Part shown: piece by piece, positions 7,777 through 17,488 of the stretch
Position numbering within the stretch: position 1 is the stretch's first letter
How the letters are laid out: each line of letters begins with the position of its first letter
NCBI RefSeq assembly: GCF_014207955.1
Contig: NZ_JACHLK010000006.1
Span: 1-64,000 of the forward strand
DNA length: 64,000 nucleotides
Direction of reading: 5' to 3'
Source of the DNA: Acidovorax soli
GTDB lineage: Bacteria > Pseudomonadota > Gammaproteobacteria > Burkholderiales > Burkholderiaceae_C
Translations under genes and position numbers: made by a program
Notes under the pieces: generated by a model
Databases searched by the model: none
The model's input: only the letters and a program-made list of their open reading frames with translations
What the model was told of the DNA's origin: nothing

Positions 7777-9573
7777 TCAGGCCAGGGCCAGGTCGGTGTC
7801 CATCAGCACCTTGCTGCCGGCACGGGCCGTGCGCATCAGCGTCGCGGTCTCGGGGAAGAGCTTGGCGAAGTAAAAGCGCGCCGTCTGCAGCTTGGCCTGG
7901 TAGAACGGGTCGGTGTTGCCGGCCGCGATTTCGCGCAGGGCCACCTGGGCCATGCGGGCGAACAGGTAGCCAAACACCAGGTGGCCGGCCACGCGCAGGT
8001 AGTCCACGGCAGCGGCGCCCACTTCGTCGGGGTTCTGCAGGCCCTTGAAGCCGATCTCGGTGGTGAACTTGGTCATCTGGTCGGCCAGGTAGGCGACCGG
8101 GTTGATGAACTCGGCCATCTTCTCGTTCACGCCTTCTTCCTCGATCAGCTTGGCCACCAGCTTGCCGAACTTCTTGAGCGTGGCGCCGTTGTTGCCCAGG
8201 ATCTTGCGGCCCAGCAGGTCCAGCGACTGCACGGTGTTCGTGCCTTCGTAGATCATGTTGATGCGGTTGTCGCGCACGTACTGCTCCATGCCCCATTCCT
8301 TGATGAAGCCGTGGCCGCCGAAGACCTGCATGCACGCATTGGTGGCGATGTGGCCGTTGTCGGTGATGAAGGCCTTGACGATGGGCGTCAGCAGGGCGAC
8401 GAGTTCCTCGGAATCCTTGCGCACCTTTTCATCGGCGTGGCCATGGGCCTTGTCCAGCAGCAGCGTGCAGAAGATCTGCAGCGCGCGGCCACCTTCGGCA
8501 TAGGCCTTGGCCGTGAGCAGCATCTTGCGCACGTCGGGGTGCACGATGATGGGGTCGGCTTCCTTGTCCTTGGCCTTGGTGCCCGACAGGCTGCGCATCT
8601 GGATGCGGTCCTTGGCATAGGCCAGGGCGTTCTGGTAGGCCACTTCGGTCAGGCCCAGCGACTGGTTGCCCACGCCCAGGCGGGCGGCGTTCATCATCAC
8701 GAACATGGCGGCCAGGCCCTTGTGCGGCTGGCCCACCAGGGTGCCGACGGCGCCGTCGATGGCGATCTGCGCGGTGGCGTTGCCGTGGATGCCCATCTTG
8801 TGCTCCAGGCCCGTGCAGTAGATCGGGTTGCGCTCGCCCAGGGAGCCGTCGGCCTTGATGTTGAATTTGGGCACGACGAACAGGCTGATGCCCTTGCTGC
8901 CCTTGGGCGCATCGGGCAGGCGGGCCAGCACCAGGTGGACGATGTTGGCGGCCATGTCGTGCTCGCCGGCCGAGATGAAGATCTTGTTGCCGGTGATCTT
9001 GTAGGTGCCGTCGCCCTGGGGCTCGGCCTTGGTGCGCAGCAGGCCCAGGTCGGTGCCGCAATGGGGTTCGGTCAGGCACATGGTGCCGGTCCACTCGCCG
9101 CTGGTCAGCTTGGGCAGGTACAGGGACTTCTGCTCTTCGGTGCCATGCGCGTGCAGGGCTTCGTAGGCGCCGTGCGACAGGCCGGGGTACATGGTCCAGG
9201 CCTGGTTGGCCGAGTTCATCATCTCGTACAGGCACTGGTTGAGCACGAAAGGCAGGCCCTGGCCGCCATAGGCGGGATCGCAGGAGAGCGCTGCCCAGCC
9301 GCCTTCGACGTACTTGGCGTAGGCTTCCTTGAAGCCCTTGGGGGGCTTCACTTCGTGGGTCGCCTTGTCCAGCACGCAGCCTTCGGTGTCGCCGCTGATG
9401 TTCAGCGGGAAGGTGACTTCGGCCGCGAACTTGCCGGCCTCTTCGATCACGGCGTTGATGGTGTCCACATCCACTTCGGCATGCGCCGGCAGGGCCTTGA
9501 ATTCGTCGCTGACCTTGAGCACTTCGTGCATGACGAATTGCATGTCGCGCAGGGGCGGCGTATAGCTGGGCAT
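7777..9573 (-). CDS. Acyl-CoA dehydrogenase (C-terminally extended, about 600 aa)
   Basis: A 598-aa flavin-dependent acyl-CoA dehydrogenase, which introduces the 2,3 double bond in beta-oxidation. The FAD/substrate segment MCLTEPHCGTDLG lies near 165-178, ITGNKIFISAGEHDMA near 195-210, and the C-terminal domain includes MQVFGGHGFIKEWGMEQY near 420 and RDNRINMIYEGTN just after it. The protein is some 200 residues longer than standard family members, matching the long betaproteobacterial form with an extra C-terminal helical domain. It begins 4 bp after the TetR gene stop, which implies control by that regulator. Confidence 0.9.
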   Translation of the reverse strand: MPSYTPPLRDMQFVMHEVLKVSDEFKALPAHAEVDVDTINAVIEEAGKFAAEVTFPLNISGDTEGCVLDKATHEVKPPKGFKEAYAKYVEGGWAALSCDPAYGGQGLPFVLNQCLYEMMNSANQAWTMYPGLSHGAYEALHAHGTEEQKSLYLPKLTSGEWTGTMCLTEPHCGTDLGLLRTKAEPQGDGTYKITGNKIFISAGEHDMAANIVHLVLARLPDAPKGSKGISLFVVPKFNIKADGSLGERNPIYCTGLEHKMGIHGNATAQIAIDGAVGTLVGQPHKGLAAMFVMMNAARLGVGNQSLGLTEVAYQNALAYAKDRIQMRSLSGTKAKDKEADPIIVHPDVRKMLLTAKAYAEGGRALQIFCTLLLDKAHGHADEKVRKDSEELVALLTPIVKAFITDNGHIATNACMQVFGGHGFIKEWGMEQYVRDNRINMIYEGTNTVQSLDLLGRKILGNNGATLKKFGKLVAKLIEEEGVNEKMAEFINPVAYLADQMTKFTTEIGFKGLQNPDEVGAAAVDYLRVAGHLVFGYLFARMAQVALREIAAGNTDPFYQAKLQTARFYFAKLFPETATLMRTARAGSKVLMDTDLALA

Positions 9574-9577
9574 GGGG

Positions 9578-10312
9578 TTACTCCTTGGGGATGGTGGTTT
9601 GGTTGGAAATTTTGCGGCGTGCAGCAGCGGGTGCAGCTGTTGCCACCGGGGTGGCTGGTGCGCTGTAGCGCGCCAGGATGTTCTGGAAGCCCGTGACGGA
9701 ACGCGCCATGGAACCGGGTGTGCGCAGGAAACGCGCCTCGTAGTGCAGCGCCAGGATCAGGCCGTGGATCTCGAAGAGCATCTGGTCGGCATTGGTGTCG
9801 GCGCGCAGCTCACCGCACTCCACGCACTGCTCGATGGCGCGGCGCATGGCGGCCAGCCAGGTGAGCACCGAGCTGGCCAGCGCATCGCGCACCGGGCCGT
9901 TGCGGTCGTCGAACTCGACGGCACCGCTGATGTAGATGCAGCCCGAGTCGATCTCGATCGAGGTGCGCTTCATCCAGTTGTCGAACAGCGCGCTCAGACG
10001 CGCCACGCCGCGCGGGGCGGCCATGGCGGGATAGAACACCTCCTGCTCGAAGCGGGTGTGGTATTCACGGATCACGGAGATCTGCAGTTCCTCGCGCGAA
10101 CCGAAGTGGGCGAACACGCCCGACTTGCTCATGCCCGTGACGTCGGCCAAGGCACCGATGGACAAGCCTTCGAGCCCGATGTGCGTGGCCAGGCCGAGCG
10201 CTGCCTCGACGATGACCGCCTTGGTCTGCTGGCCTTTTTGCAGGGCGCGGCCCGTGCCGCTGCGCGCCCGCGGAATGCGGGTGACCGGGGTAGAGTCGGA
10301 GGTGGCAGGCAT
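9578..10312 (-). CDS. TetR/AcrR family regulator of the beta-oxidation operon
   Basis: A 244-aa regulator with an N-terminal TetR helix-turn-helix: IGALADVTGMSKSGVFAHFGSREEL-like segment near residues 51-75. A larger ligand domain follows, and the C-terminus ends in a basic Ala/Pro tail. It is the first gene of the minus-strand beta-oxidation block and ends 4 bp before the acyl-CoA dehydrogenase start. A perfect 12-bp palindrome lies 14 bp upstream of its ATG and suggests autoregulation. By context the inducer is probably an acyl-CoA or fatty acid, as with PsrA/FadR-type TetR proteins; this is inferred. Confidence 0.85.
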   Translation of the reverse strand: MPATSDSTPVTRIPRARSGTGRALQKGQQTKAVIVEAALGLATHIGLEGLSIGALADVTGMSKSGVFAHFGSREELQISVIREYHTRFEQEVFYPAMAAPRGVARLSALFDNWMKRTSIEIDSGCIYISGAVEFDDRNGPVRDALASSVLTWLAAMRRAIEQCVECGELRADTNADQMLFEIHGLILALHYEARFLRTPGSMARSVTGFQNILARYSAPATPVATAAPAAARRKISNQTTIPKE

Positions 10313-10326
10313 GCGTGCAAATAAAA

Positions 10327-10338
10327 ACGAACGTTCGT
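10327..10338. promoter_or_regulatory. Palindromic TetR-type operator
   Basis: ACGAACGTTCGT is a perfect 12-bp palindrome, 14 bp upstream of the ATG of the TetR regulator. Size, symmetry and placement are typical of an autoregulatory TetR operator overlapping the promoter of the beta-oxidation operon. No second copy was noticed in the window. Confidence 0.65.
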
Positions 10339-10536
10339 ACTATTCTGCAGCAAATTTGCCCCGGCACCAAAAGCCTCTCCAAAAATAGGGAGACCGTACC
10401 AAAACTTTGTTGCACGGCAGCGACCTGCGGCGCGGCGCGCAGGCGTGCGAAGGGCTGGCGGACCGGTGCGGCCCGCAGTGCGAAAGCGGCTTCGAGCCTG
10501 TTTGCGACCCCACAGGGGATCGCGAACGGCAGGTTC

Positions 10537-11199
10537 TTAGATCATCAAAGCCAGGCTGGCGTCCAGGTGCTCGGAGGGCATGCGGCGAAAGCCCGAGCGC
10601 GCATAGCGCTGCAGCCGGCCCAGGGCGAAAGCCGTCAGCACGCTGGCGGCGACCTGGGCATCGACCGTGGGCGTAGCGGAGTCCGGGTTGGCAGGCCGCA
10701 GGCACTGGCGCAGCGTGGACTCGATGCGGTCGAAGAACTGGTTCATGCGCTGCTGCAGGCGCTCGTGCTCGAACACCAGGGCATCGCCCACCATGACGCG
10801 CACCATGCCGGGGTTGCGCTCGCCGAACTGCAGCAGCACGGCGACGATGCGTGCCGCCTGGCGCCGGCCCACTTCAGCAGGCTGGGCCGGGTCGGGCACC
10901 TCGCGCCCGGTGATCTGCTGCACCAGCGCAAAGACCGACTGTTCTATGAAGTCGATCAGGCCTTCGAACATCTGCGCCTTGCTGGCAAAGTGGCGGTAAA
11001 GCGCCGCCTCGCTGACCGACAGGCGGGACGCCAGTGCCGCGGTGGTGATGCGCTCCGCCCCCGGCTGCTCCAGCATGGTGGCCAGCATCTGCAGGATCTG
11101 CACCCGGCGCTCGCCGGGCTTGGGCCGCTTGCGTGCTGTGGAAGATTCCTCGGCATCGGCAGTGCTGGCGGGCTCGGTGGGCTGTGAAAGATCGGACAT
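10537..11199 (-). CDS. slmA: Nucleoid occlusion factor SlmA
   Basis: A 220-aa TetR-fold DNA-binding protein that blocks FtsZ ring assembly over the nucleoid. Close agreement with SlmA is visible in RITTAALASRLSVSEAALYRHF (trimmed here; residues about 50-72), MFEGLIDFIEQS (about 77-88) and FGERNPGMVRVMVGDALVFE (about 124-143), which carry the family-specific FtsZ and dimer regions. The start at 11199 (MSDLSQ) is chosen because SlmA homology begins shortly after it and the longer frame adds a low-quality leader. It is transcribed separately from the TetR operon next door. The pairing with argB nearby is common in Burkholderiales. Confidence 0.88.
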   Translation of the reverse strand: MSDLSQPTEPASTADAEESSTARKRPKPGERRVQILQMLATMLEQPGAERITTAALASRLSVSEAALYRHFASKAQMFEGLIDFIEQSVFALVQQITGREVPDPAQPAEVGRRQAARIVAVLLQFGERNPGMVRVMVGDALVFEHERLQQRMNQFFDRIESTLRQCLRPANPDSATPTVDAQVAASVLTAFALGRLQRYARSGFRRMPSEHLDASLALMI

Positions 11200-11381
11200 G
11201 CGCAAAGATGGTGTGAAGGCACGCAGGCCCCGCAGGGGCCTCGGCGCCCGGAGGCCCGTGGTTCCTGCCCCAATGGCCGGCGTGCCGCAAACGGCAGGCC
11301 GCCGTCCAGCGGCAGGGCGTAAATCATGTGTGGAAATGATTCTCGCACAGCCCCCGGGGGTGCCCAGGCAAGCGCACGCTG

Positions 11382-12878
11382 CTACAGCGGAAACACCACA
11401 GTCACCATCAGGCCCCGGCCCTGCGCCCCGCTGCCCAGGGTCAGCGAGGCCCGGTGCACACGTGCAATCTCGTCGGCGATCGCCAAACCCAGGCCCGTGC
11501 CCTCGCCCACCGTGCCCGGCACCCGGTAAAAGCGCTGCATCACCCGGGTGCGCTCGGCATCGGGCACGCCAGGGCCATCGTCTTCCACCTGCAGGAAGAC
11601 GCGCGGTGGCCCGCTCTTGCCCTGGCACATGCCGCAGCGGATGGTGACGATGCCGGAGGCCGGGGTGTACTTGATGGCGTTGTCCACCAGGTTGGACAGC
11701 AATTCACGCAGCAGCCAGCCGTGGCCCGTGACGTGCACGGGCTGCACCTCGATCCCCAGGTCCAGGCCCTTGCCGGTGGCAGGGTCGAGAAAGGTCTCGA
11801 GCAAGGTCTCGCACAGGTCCTTGAGGTCCACGCGCTGGGGTTGCTGGGCGTCAAGGCTGCGCGCGTCGGCGCGCGACAGGGCCAGCAGCTGGTGCGCCAA
11901 CTGCGAAGTGCGGCGCGTGGCATTGCGCAGCTTCTCGATCTGGTCCACGCCCAGCACGATGGCGCCCTGCGTGCGCCCGTCGGTGGACACGGGGCCCTTC
12001 TTGTCCTGCCCGGATGGCCCTTGCCGCTGGGGGGCCGCAGCCTTGGCCATCATGGCCCAGGCCTCGACCTGGGCCTGCAAGCCGGCCAGCGGGGTGCGCA
12101 GTTGGTGCGCCGCATCGGCCACGAAGCGGCGCTGGCCCTCGGCCTGGGCATTGACCAGCGCGAACAGGCGGTTGAGCGAGTGCACGAGCGGCCGCACCTC
12201 GGACGGCGAGGCGGCTTCGTCGATCGGGCTCAGATCACGCGGCGAGCGGTGCTCCACAGCTTCAGCCAGGTCCACCAGCGGCTTGAAGGCCTGGCGCACC
12301 GCCCAGTGGATGGCCAGCGCAGCCGCCGCCACCAGCACCAGGTTGGGCAGCAGCACGCGCAGCAGCAGTTGCTGGGCCCACTGCTGGCGCGGATCGGAGC
12401 CATCGGCCAGGGCCACGACCATCTCGCCCGCACCGGTACGGCCACGCTGCACGGCCACGCGGTAGGTCACGCCGCCGTATTCCATGCTGTGGAATTCAGG
12501 CGCCTGGGTGGTGGGCACGGCGCTGTGCACCCAGTCGTCGCCCAGCAGCAGCTTGCCCGAGGGATCGCGCACGCTGTAGCCCGAGAAACCAGCGTTCTGG
12601 CGCAGAAAGTCCTCCAGCGGCGGGGCCAGCAGCAGCAGGGGTGGGTCGTTGTCGCGAATGGCCGGCGCCAGCACCGAATCGGACAGGGCTGGCAGCAGGC
12701 GCAGCAGGCGCTGGTCGTGCTGGCCTGCCGCCTCATCGGCCGAGCGGTAGTCCAGCCAGACCCCGATGGTGGCCAGCACGCACAGCGGCAGCACCAGAAG
12801 CAGCAGCAGGCGGTTGCGCAGGTCGGAGGTCATGGCCCGCAGTCCGGGCCGTCGCGCAGGAGGGTTCCGGGGTTCCAT
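11382..12878 (-). CDS. Sensor histidine kinase, TctE/QseC-like
   Basis: A 498-aa inner-membrane sensor kinase. A first membrane helix lies near residues 21-42, a periplasmic sensor region to about 175, and a second helix near 178-200. The phospho-acceptor box is ADAAHQLRTPLAGL (about 255-268) and the ATPase domain has DNAIKYTP and GTGLGLAI motifs. An insertion of roughly 30 residues, rich in Gln, Gly, Pro and Lys, sits in the dimerisation helix after the H-box. The next gene in reverse order is its response regulator, 33 bp upstream. The architecture matches TctE (tricarboxylate) kinases, but the signal is unknown. The true start could be the ATG 15 codons downstream. Confidence 0.85.
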   Translation of the reverse strand: MEPRNPPARRPGLRAMTSDLRNRLLLLLVLPLCVLATIGVWLDYRSADEAAGQHDQRLLRLLPALSDSVLAPAIRDNDPPLLLLAPPLEDFLRQNAGFSGYSVRDPSGKLLLGDDWVHSAVPTTQAPEFHSMEYGGVTYRVAVQRGRTGAGEMVVALADGSDPRQQWAQQLLLRVLLPNLVLVAAAALAIHWAVRQAFKPLVDLAEAVEHRSPRDLSPIDEAASPSEVRPLVHSLNRLFALVNAQAEGQRRFVADAAHQLRTPLAGLQAQVEAWAMMAKAAAPQRQGPSGQDKKGPVSTDGRTQGAIVLGVDQIEKLRNATRRTSQLAHQLLALSRADARSLDAQQPQRVDLKDLCETLLETFLDPATGKGLDLGIEVQPVHVTGHGWLLRELLSNLVDNAIKYTPASGIVTIRCGMCQGKSGPPRVFLQVEDDGPGVPDAERTRVMQRFYRVPGTVGEGTGLGLAIADEIARVHRASLTLGSGAQGRGLMVTVVFPL

Positions 12879-12911
12879 GGTCAGGGCCGCAAGAGAAAGA
12901 GGCTTGGCGCG

Positions 12912-13604
<693 letters not shown>

Positions 13605-13620
13605 GCGGCGCTCCGAACGT

Positions 13621-14511
13621 TCAATGGCTGCGGATCATGGTGCCGTAGGCCTGATCGGTCAGGATTTCCAGCAGCATGGCATGCGGCACGCGGCCGTCGA
13701 TGATGTGCACCGCATGCACGCCGGCCTTGGCGGCGTCCAGCGCACCCGAAATCTTGGGCAGCATGCCGCCGGAGATGGTGCCGTCGGCAAACAGGGCGTC
13801 GATTTCGCGCGCCGTGAGGTCGGTGAGCAACTGGCCCTGCTTGTCCAGTACGCCGGGCGTGTTGGTCAGCAGCATGAGCTTTTCGGCCTGCAGCACCGTG
13901 GCCAGCTTGCTGGCCACCACGTCGGCGTTGATGTTGTAGCTCTCGTTGTTCTCGCCAAAGCCGATGGGGCTGATCACAGGGATGAAGGCATCGTCCTGCA
14001 GCGCCTTGACCACGCTCGGGTCGATGGACAGGATGTCGCCCACTTGGCCGACATCGTGCTCGATGCTCGGGTCCTTGGAGTCCACCAGCTTGAGCTTTTG
14101 CGCACGGATCATGCCGCCATCGCGCCCCGTAAGGCCCACGGCCTTGCCGCCGGCCTGGTTGATCAGGCCCACGATGTCCTGCTGCACCTCGCCGGCGAGC
14201 ACCCACTCCACCACTTCCATGGTTTCGGCATCGGTCACGCGCATGCCCTGCACGAACTCGCCCTTCTTGCCCAGGCGGTTCAGGGCGGTCTCGATCTGCG
14301 GCCCGCCACCGTGCACCACCACAGGGTTCATGCCCACGAGCTTGAGCAGCACCACGTCTTCGGCAAAGTCGGCCTGCAGTGCCGGGTCGGTCATGGCGTT
14401 GCCGCCGTACTTGATGACCATGGTCTTGCCATGGAACTTGCGGATGTAAGGCAGCGCCTGGGCCAGGATTTCAGCCTTGTCGCGGGGCGCAATCGAGAGA
14501 AGATCGGTCAT
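13621..14511 (-). CDS. argB: Acetylglutamate kinase
   Basis: A 296-aa amino-acid-kinase-fold enzyme that phosphorylates N-acetyl-L-glutamate, the second step of arginine biosynthesis. Diagnostic segments are VIKYGGNAM near residue 34, [11 protein letters not shown] near 65 and the C-terminal [13 protein letters not shown] near 235. Length is normal. The gene lies 16 bp upstream of the response regulator on the same strand but is functionally unrelated. The ArgB/SlmA neighbourhood is typical of Burkholderiales. Confidence 0.95.
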   Translation of the reverse strand: MTDLLSIAPRDKAEILAQALPYIRKFHGKTMVIKYGGNAMTDPALQADFAEDVVLLKLVGMNPVVVHGGGPQIETALNRLGKKGEFVQGMRVTDAETMEVVEWVLAGEVQQDIVGLINQAGGKAVGLTGRDGGMIRAQKLKLVDSKDPSIEHDVGQVGDILSIDPSVVKALQDDAFIPVISPIGFGENNESYNINADVVASKLATVLQAEKLMLLTNTPGVLDKQGQLLTDLTAREIDALFADGTISGGMLPKISGALDAAKAGVHAVHIIDGRVPHAMLLEILTDQAYGTMIRSH

Positions 14512-14598
14512 GGGGGCGTGCCGTCACAGAAAACAAAGATGCGCAAATTGTGCCGCATTCGCGGGTCGGTCTTGCATGCATTGCCGCGCGCAGCCCAA

Positions 14599-14800
14599 GA
14601 AACTGGCACGGGCCCTACCAGTGCTCCCGCGCAAGGGCCGCCCCGCCGCGCTGGGAGCGTCCCCCTCCCGAATCGCGCAGCGAGTCGAGAGAGGGGCTGA
14701 GGGCCGCGGCTCCAAGCCTGCCTGCGCAGGCTTGGACGTGCCCGAAGAGTGGCCGCCTCTGGCGGACACACCGAGGCGCGAAGCGCCTCAGGGGGTGCTT
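14599..14800. repeat. Dispersed intergenic repeat, copy 1
   Basis: This gap between argB and the downstream end of the sugar-phosphate transferase gene contains a GC-rich element with a partner at 40371-40509. Shared blocks in the same order include GAAACTGGC, the run GCAA(A/G)GGCCGCCCCGCCGCG, CGTCCCCC, GAGTCGAGAGAGGG-like sequence (with small differences) and CTCAGGGGG. This copy also has two hairpins: CCAAGCCTG/CAGGCTTGG (14712-14735) and GAGGCGC/GCGCCTC (14773-14789). Like the other copy, it sits immediately 3' of a minus-strand gene. Confidence 0.7.
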
Positions 14801-15899
14801 ACCTGCGCAGCCAGTCAGGCACCTTGAACCGCACAATGGCCAGGTAGGCCACCACGTAGCTGATGACGAACAGCCAGCAAAAGCCCATCAGCACCAGGGT
14901 GTTGTTCCAGAACAGGATGGCCGGCACCACGGTGAGCAGGGTGAAGCCCCAGAGGTAGGGCGAGGTGCGGTTGTTGCGCATGAGCACGCGGCGCGACTCG
15001 TCGTCGTGGAACACGCCGCGCACGATGCGCCGGTAGATCAGTTGGTGGAAATGCAGGGCATCGGCCACGCCGGGCGAGACGCCGCGCACGGCCTTGCGGT
15101 AGATCGAGAACACGGTCTCCCAGACCGGGTAGATCAGGAGCAGCATGGGAAACCAGGGAGAGACATCGGCATTGCGCTGTACCAGGGAGATGCTGGCCAG
15201 GGCAATGACGACGCCCCACACATAGGCCCCGCCATCCCCCGCAAAGAGCATGCCCCGCGGGTAGTTCCAGACCAGAAACCCGCCCGTGGCCGCCGCCGTG
15301 GTGACCAACAAAGCCGCAAGTGAGCGGTCACCCACCTGCAATGCCACGTGCGCCAGTGCGAGGCAGACGATGATGGCAACCATGCCGGCCAGGCCGTTGT
15401 AGCCATCGATGATGTTGAAGGCGTGGGGCAAGCCCGCCACGGCCAGCACCACGATGGCCAGACCCAGCCAGGGGCAGACCGACAGCAGCATGTCGAACCA
15501 GGGCAGGCCGAGCCGGGGAACGGAAAGGTCCAGGAGAAAGATGGCCAGGAGTCCCGAGGCGCCGGTCAAGGCCAGTCGGTAGCGCACGGCCAGCCGCTGG
15601 GTCATGTCCTCGGCGATGCCGCCCAGCACCGCTGGCAGCAGCACCAGCAGCCAGCTACCGACCCACCAGCCCAACCGCAGGGACCCGGGGTCGCCCAGAA
15701 AGGACTGCAGGATGCCCAGGCCCCAGGCACAGGCCAGGCCCAGCAGCAGGGCGGCGCCTCCGAGGCGGGGCACATCGCCCATGTGGAAGCGCTGCGGCAT
15801 GCCGTTTCCGTAGGCGGACGCGTGTCCCCGCACCCAGCGTACGACGAACCCCGCAGCCATCGCCGCCACCAGAAAACCCACCACGGACAACCAAATCAT
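14799..15899 (-). CDS. WecA/WbpL-type undecaprenyl-phosphate sugar-1-phosphate transferase
   Basis: A 366-aa polytopic membrane enzyme of glycosyltransferase family 4 (MraY/WecA superfamily), which loads a UDP-sugar-1-phosphate onto undecaprenyl phosphate to start glycan synthesis. Family motifs include IIDGYNGLAGM (about 172-182), FAGDGGAYVWG (about 220-230) and the cytoplasmic histidine motif DALHFHQLIYRRI (about 285-297). About ten hydrophobic helices are evident. The ATG at 15899 is chosen because it starts directly in the first membrane helix. It is monocistronic here; the glycan operon at 51119-59186 is a plausible customer. Confidence 0.85.
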   Translation of the reverse strand: MIWLSVVGFLVAAMAAGFVVRWVRGHASAYGNGMPQRFHMGDVPRLGGAALLLGLACAWGLGILQSFLGDPGSLRLGWWVGSWLLVLLPAVLGGIAEDMTQRLAVRYRLALTGASGLLAIFLLDLSVPRLGLPWFDMLLSVCPWLGLAIVVLAVAGLPHAFNIIDGYNGLAGMVAIIVCLALAHVALQVGDRSLAALLVTTAAATGGFLVWNYPRGMLFAGDGGAYVWGVVIALASISLVQRNADVSPWFPMLLLIYPVWETVFSIYRKAVRGVSPGVADALHFHQLIYRRIVRGVFHDDESRRVLMRNNRTSPYLWGFTLLTVVPAILFWNNTLVLMGFCWLFVISYVVAYLAIVRFKVPDWLRR

Positions 15900-15997
15900 G
15901 AGGCGCCAATCGTAACTGCAGGGCATGTATCGGCAAGTAACCTCATGTACCCCTGCGTGCGGCTGGTCACACAAATGGCGCCAATGGGCAACAACAC

Positions 15998-16018
15998 GAA
16001 TGCATCTCGCTTGCATTC
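15998..16018. repeat. Short inverted repeat between TolC and transferase genes
   Basis: GAATGCA (15998-16004) and TGCATTC (16012-16018) form a 7-bp stem with a 7-nt loop in the 196-bp gap after the secretion operon. No uridine run follows, so terminator function is uncertain. A weak Crp-like match, CGTGC-N6-TCACA, lies at 15956-15971, about 64 bp upstream of the transferase start, with two mismatches. Confidence 0.4.
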
Positions 16019-16095
16019 ATGGGAGTTGCCGTTTGCGCCGCCCCGGCTCCCAAGAGATCCGCAGGAGCTGGGCACGGCCGTGGCGGACTTCCGGC

Positions 16096-17484
16096 TCAAA
16101 GGGCCAGCCAGGCGTTGATCTCGGACACGCTGGCGGCGCGCTCATCCCCGGCCAGGGACTGCAGGCGCAGGCGCGACGCCACGTACAGGTAGCGGGCCTG
16201 GGCCAGATCGCGCAGCGCCGTGGTCTTTTGCTGCTCGGCGTTCAGCACGTCCAGCGTGGTGCGCGCGCCGGCCTTGAACGACATCTGGTTGGACAGCACG
16301 GCCTGCTCGGCCGACCGCACCGCCTGCTCCAGGGCGCTGATGCGCAACACGCCCTCGGTCATGCCACGGAACTCGCGGTGAACCCGCACACTGAGGTCCA
16401 GGCGCGTTGCCTCCAGCAGCTCCCGCGCCCGCTCGGCACTGGCGACAGCCTGGCGCACGGTGGAGTTGACGTAACCGCCCTGGTAGAGCGGCACCGTCAG
16501 TTGCAGGCCAATGGTCTTGTTGTCATAGCGCGAATTGACGCTGGTCACGCTGTCGCTGCTGGTGCGCGACCACTGGGCCACGGCATCGAGCGTGGGCTTG
16601 TGCCCCGCCTTGGCCTTGTCGATCTCGAAGTTGGCCGCCTCGAGCCGGGCCCGCAGGGCCTTGACGTCAGGGCTTGCCTGCTCCGCCCGGGCAATCCAGT
16701 CTTCCACCAGGCTCGGCGCAGGTGCCCCCGGCTTGAAGCGGGCCAGGTCCAGCCGCGCCAGGGTGCCCACCGGCTTGCCGGTGATGGTTTCCAGCTTGCG
16801 GCGGGTGAACTCCACATTCTGCTGGACCTCCAGCTCCTGCGCATAGGTCATGTCCAGCCGCGCCTGGGCTTCGTCGATGTCGGTGCGGGTGCCGCTGCCA
16901 GCCGCGAAGCCCTTCTTGGCTGCATCGAGCTGGGTGGTGTAGGTGCTTTTCTGCGCACCGATGAGCGCCAGCTGTTCTTCGGCCAGCAACGCTTCGAAAT
17001 AGGCTTCGCCCACGCGCACCACCAGGCTCTGTTCTGCGCTCTCCAGCGTGGCATCCGCATCCTGCACCACCGCTTCGGCCTGCTTGACCAGCGCGCCAAT
17101 GAAGGGCCGGTACAAGGGCTGGCGAATGGTAAGCGCCTGGTTGCCGCTGTAGTACTTGTTCTCGGTGCTAACCGGCTGGCCCAAAATATTCTGGGTTTCG
17201 CTGTTGAGGTCGTTCTTGTTGCGGCCCGCGGAGAAAGAAACGTTGGGCAGCCGCTGTGCCTTGGCCTGCGGCAGTTGCTCGCGGCTGGCATCGGCCGCGG
17301 CCCGCGAAGAGCGGATGGTCGCGTCGTTGACCAGGGCGGCCTCATAGGCCTGGCGCAGATCGACGGACCACGCAGGCGCGGCCACCAGCAGCCCGGCCAC
17401 CGCGGCGGCCAGACAGCCCAGGCGGGTCGCGGGTCCTCGCCGCGAACTGCCTGCAGGCAGGGATGCATGTCGTTGGGAGGTCAT
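16096..17484 (-). CDS. TolC family outer-membrane channel of a type I secretion system
   Basis: A 462-aa outer-membrane efflux/secretion channel. An N-terminal signal peptide ends near AWS-V (about residue 40), and two repeated helical halves follow with the TolC pattern. Visible family segments include LRQAYEAALVNDATIRS after the signal and LLVRVGEAYFEAL-like sequence near 150. It starts 4 bp after the HlyD gene and is the last gene of the operon, giving a complete ABC-adaptor-outer-membrane set. It should form the exit duct for the exported proteins and corresponds functionally to RsaF/PrtF. Confidence 0.88.
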   Translation of the reverse strand: MTSQRHASLPAGSSRRGPATRLGCLAAAVAGLLVAAPAWSVDLRQAYEAALVNDATIRSSRAAADASREQLPQAKAQRLPNVSFSAGRNKNDLNSETQNILGQPVSTENKYYSGNQALTIRQPLYRPFIGALVKQAEAVVQDADATLESAEQSLVVRVGEAYFEALLAEEQLALIGAQKSTYTTQLDAAKKGFAAGSGTRTDIDEAQARLDMTYAQELEVQQNVEFTRRKLETITGKPVGTLARLDLARFKPGAPAPSLVEDWIARAEQASPDVKALRARLEAANFEIDKAKAGHKPTLDAVAQWSRTSSDSVTSVNSRYDNKTIGLQLTVPLYQGGYVNSTVRQAVASAERARELLEATRLDLSVRVHREFRGMTEGVLRISALEQAVRSAEQAVLSNQMSFKAGARTTLDVLNAEQQKTTALRDLAQARYLYVASRLRLQSLAGDERAASVSEINAWLAL

Positions 17485-17488
17485 GGCT

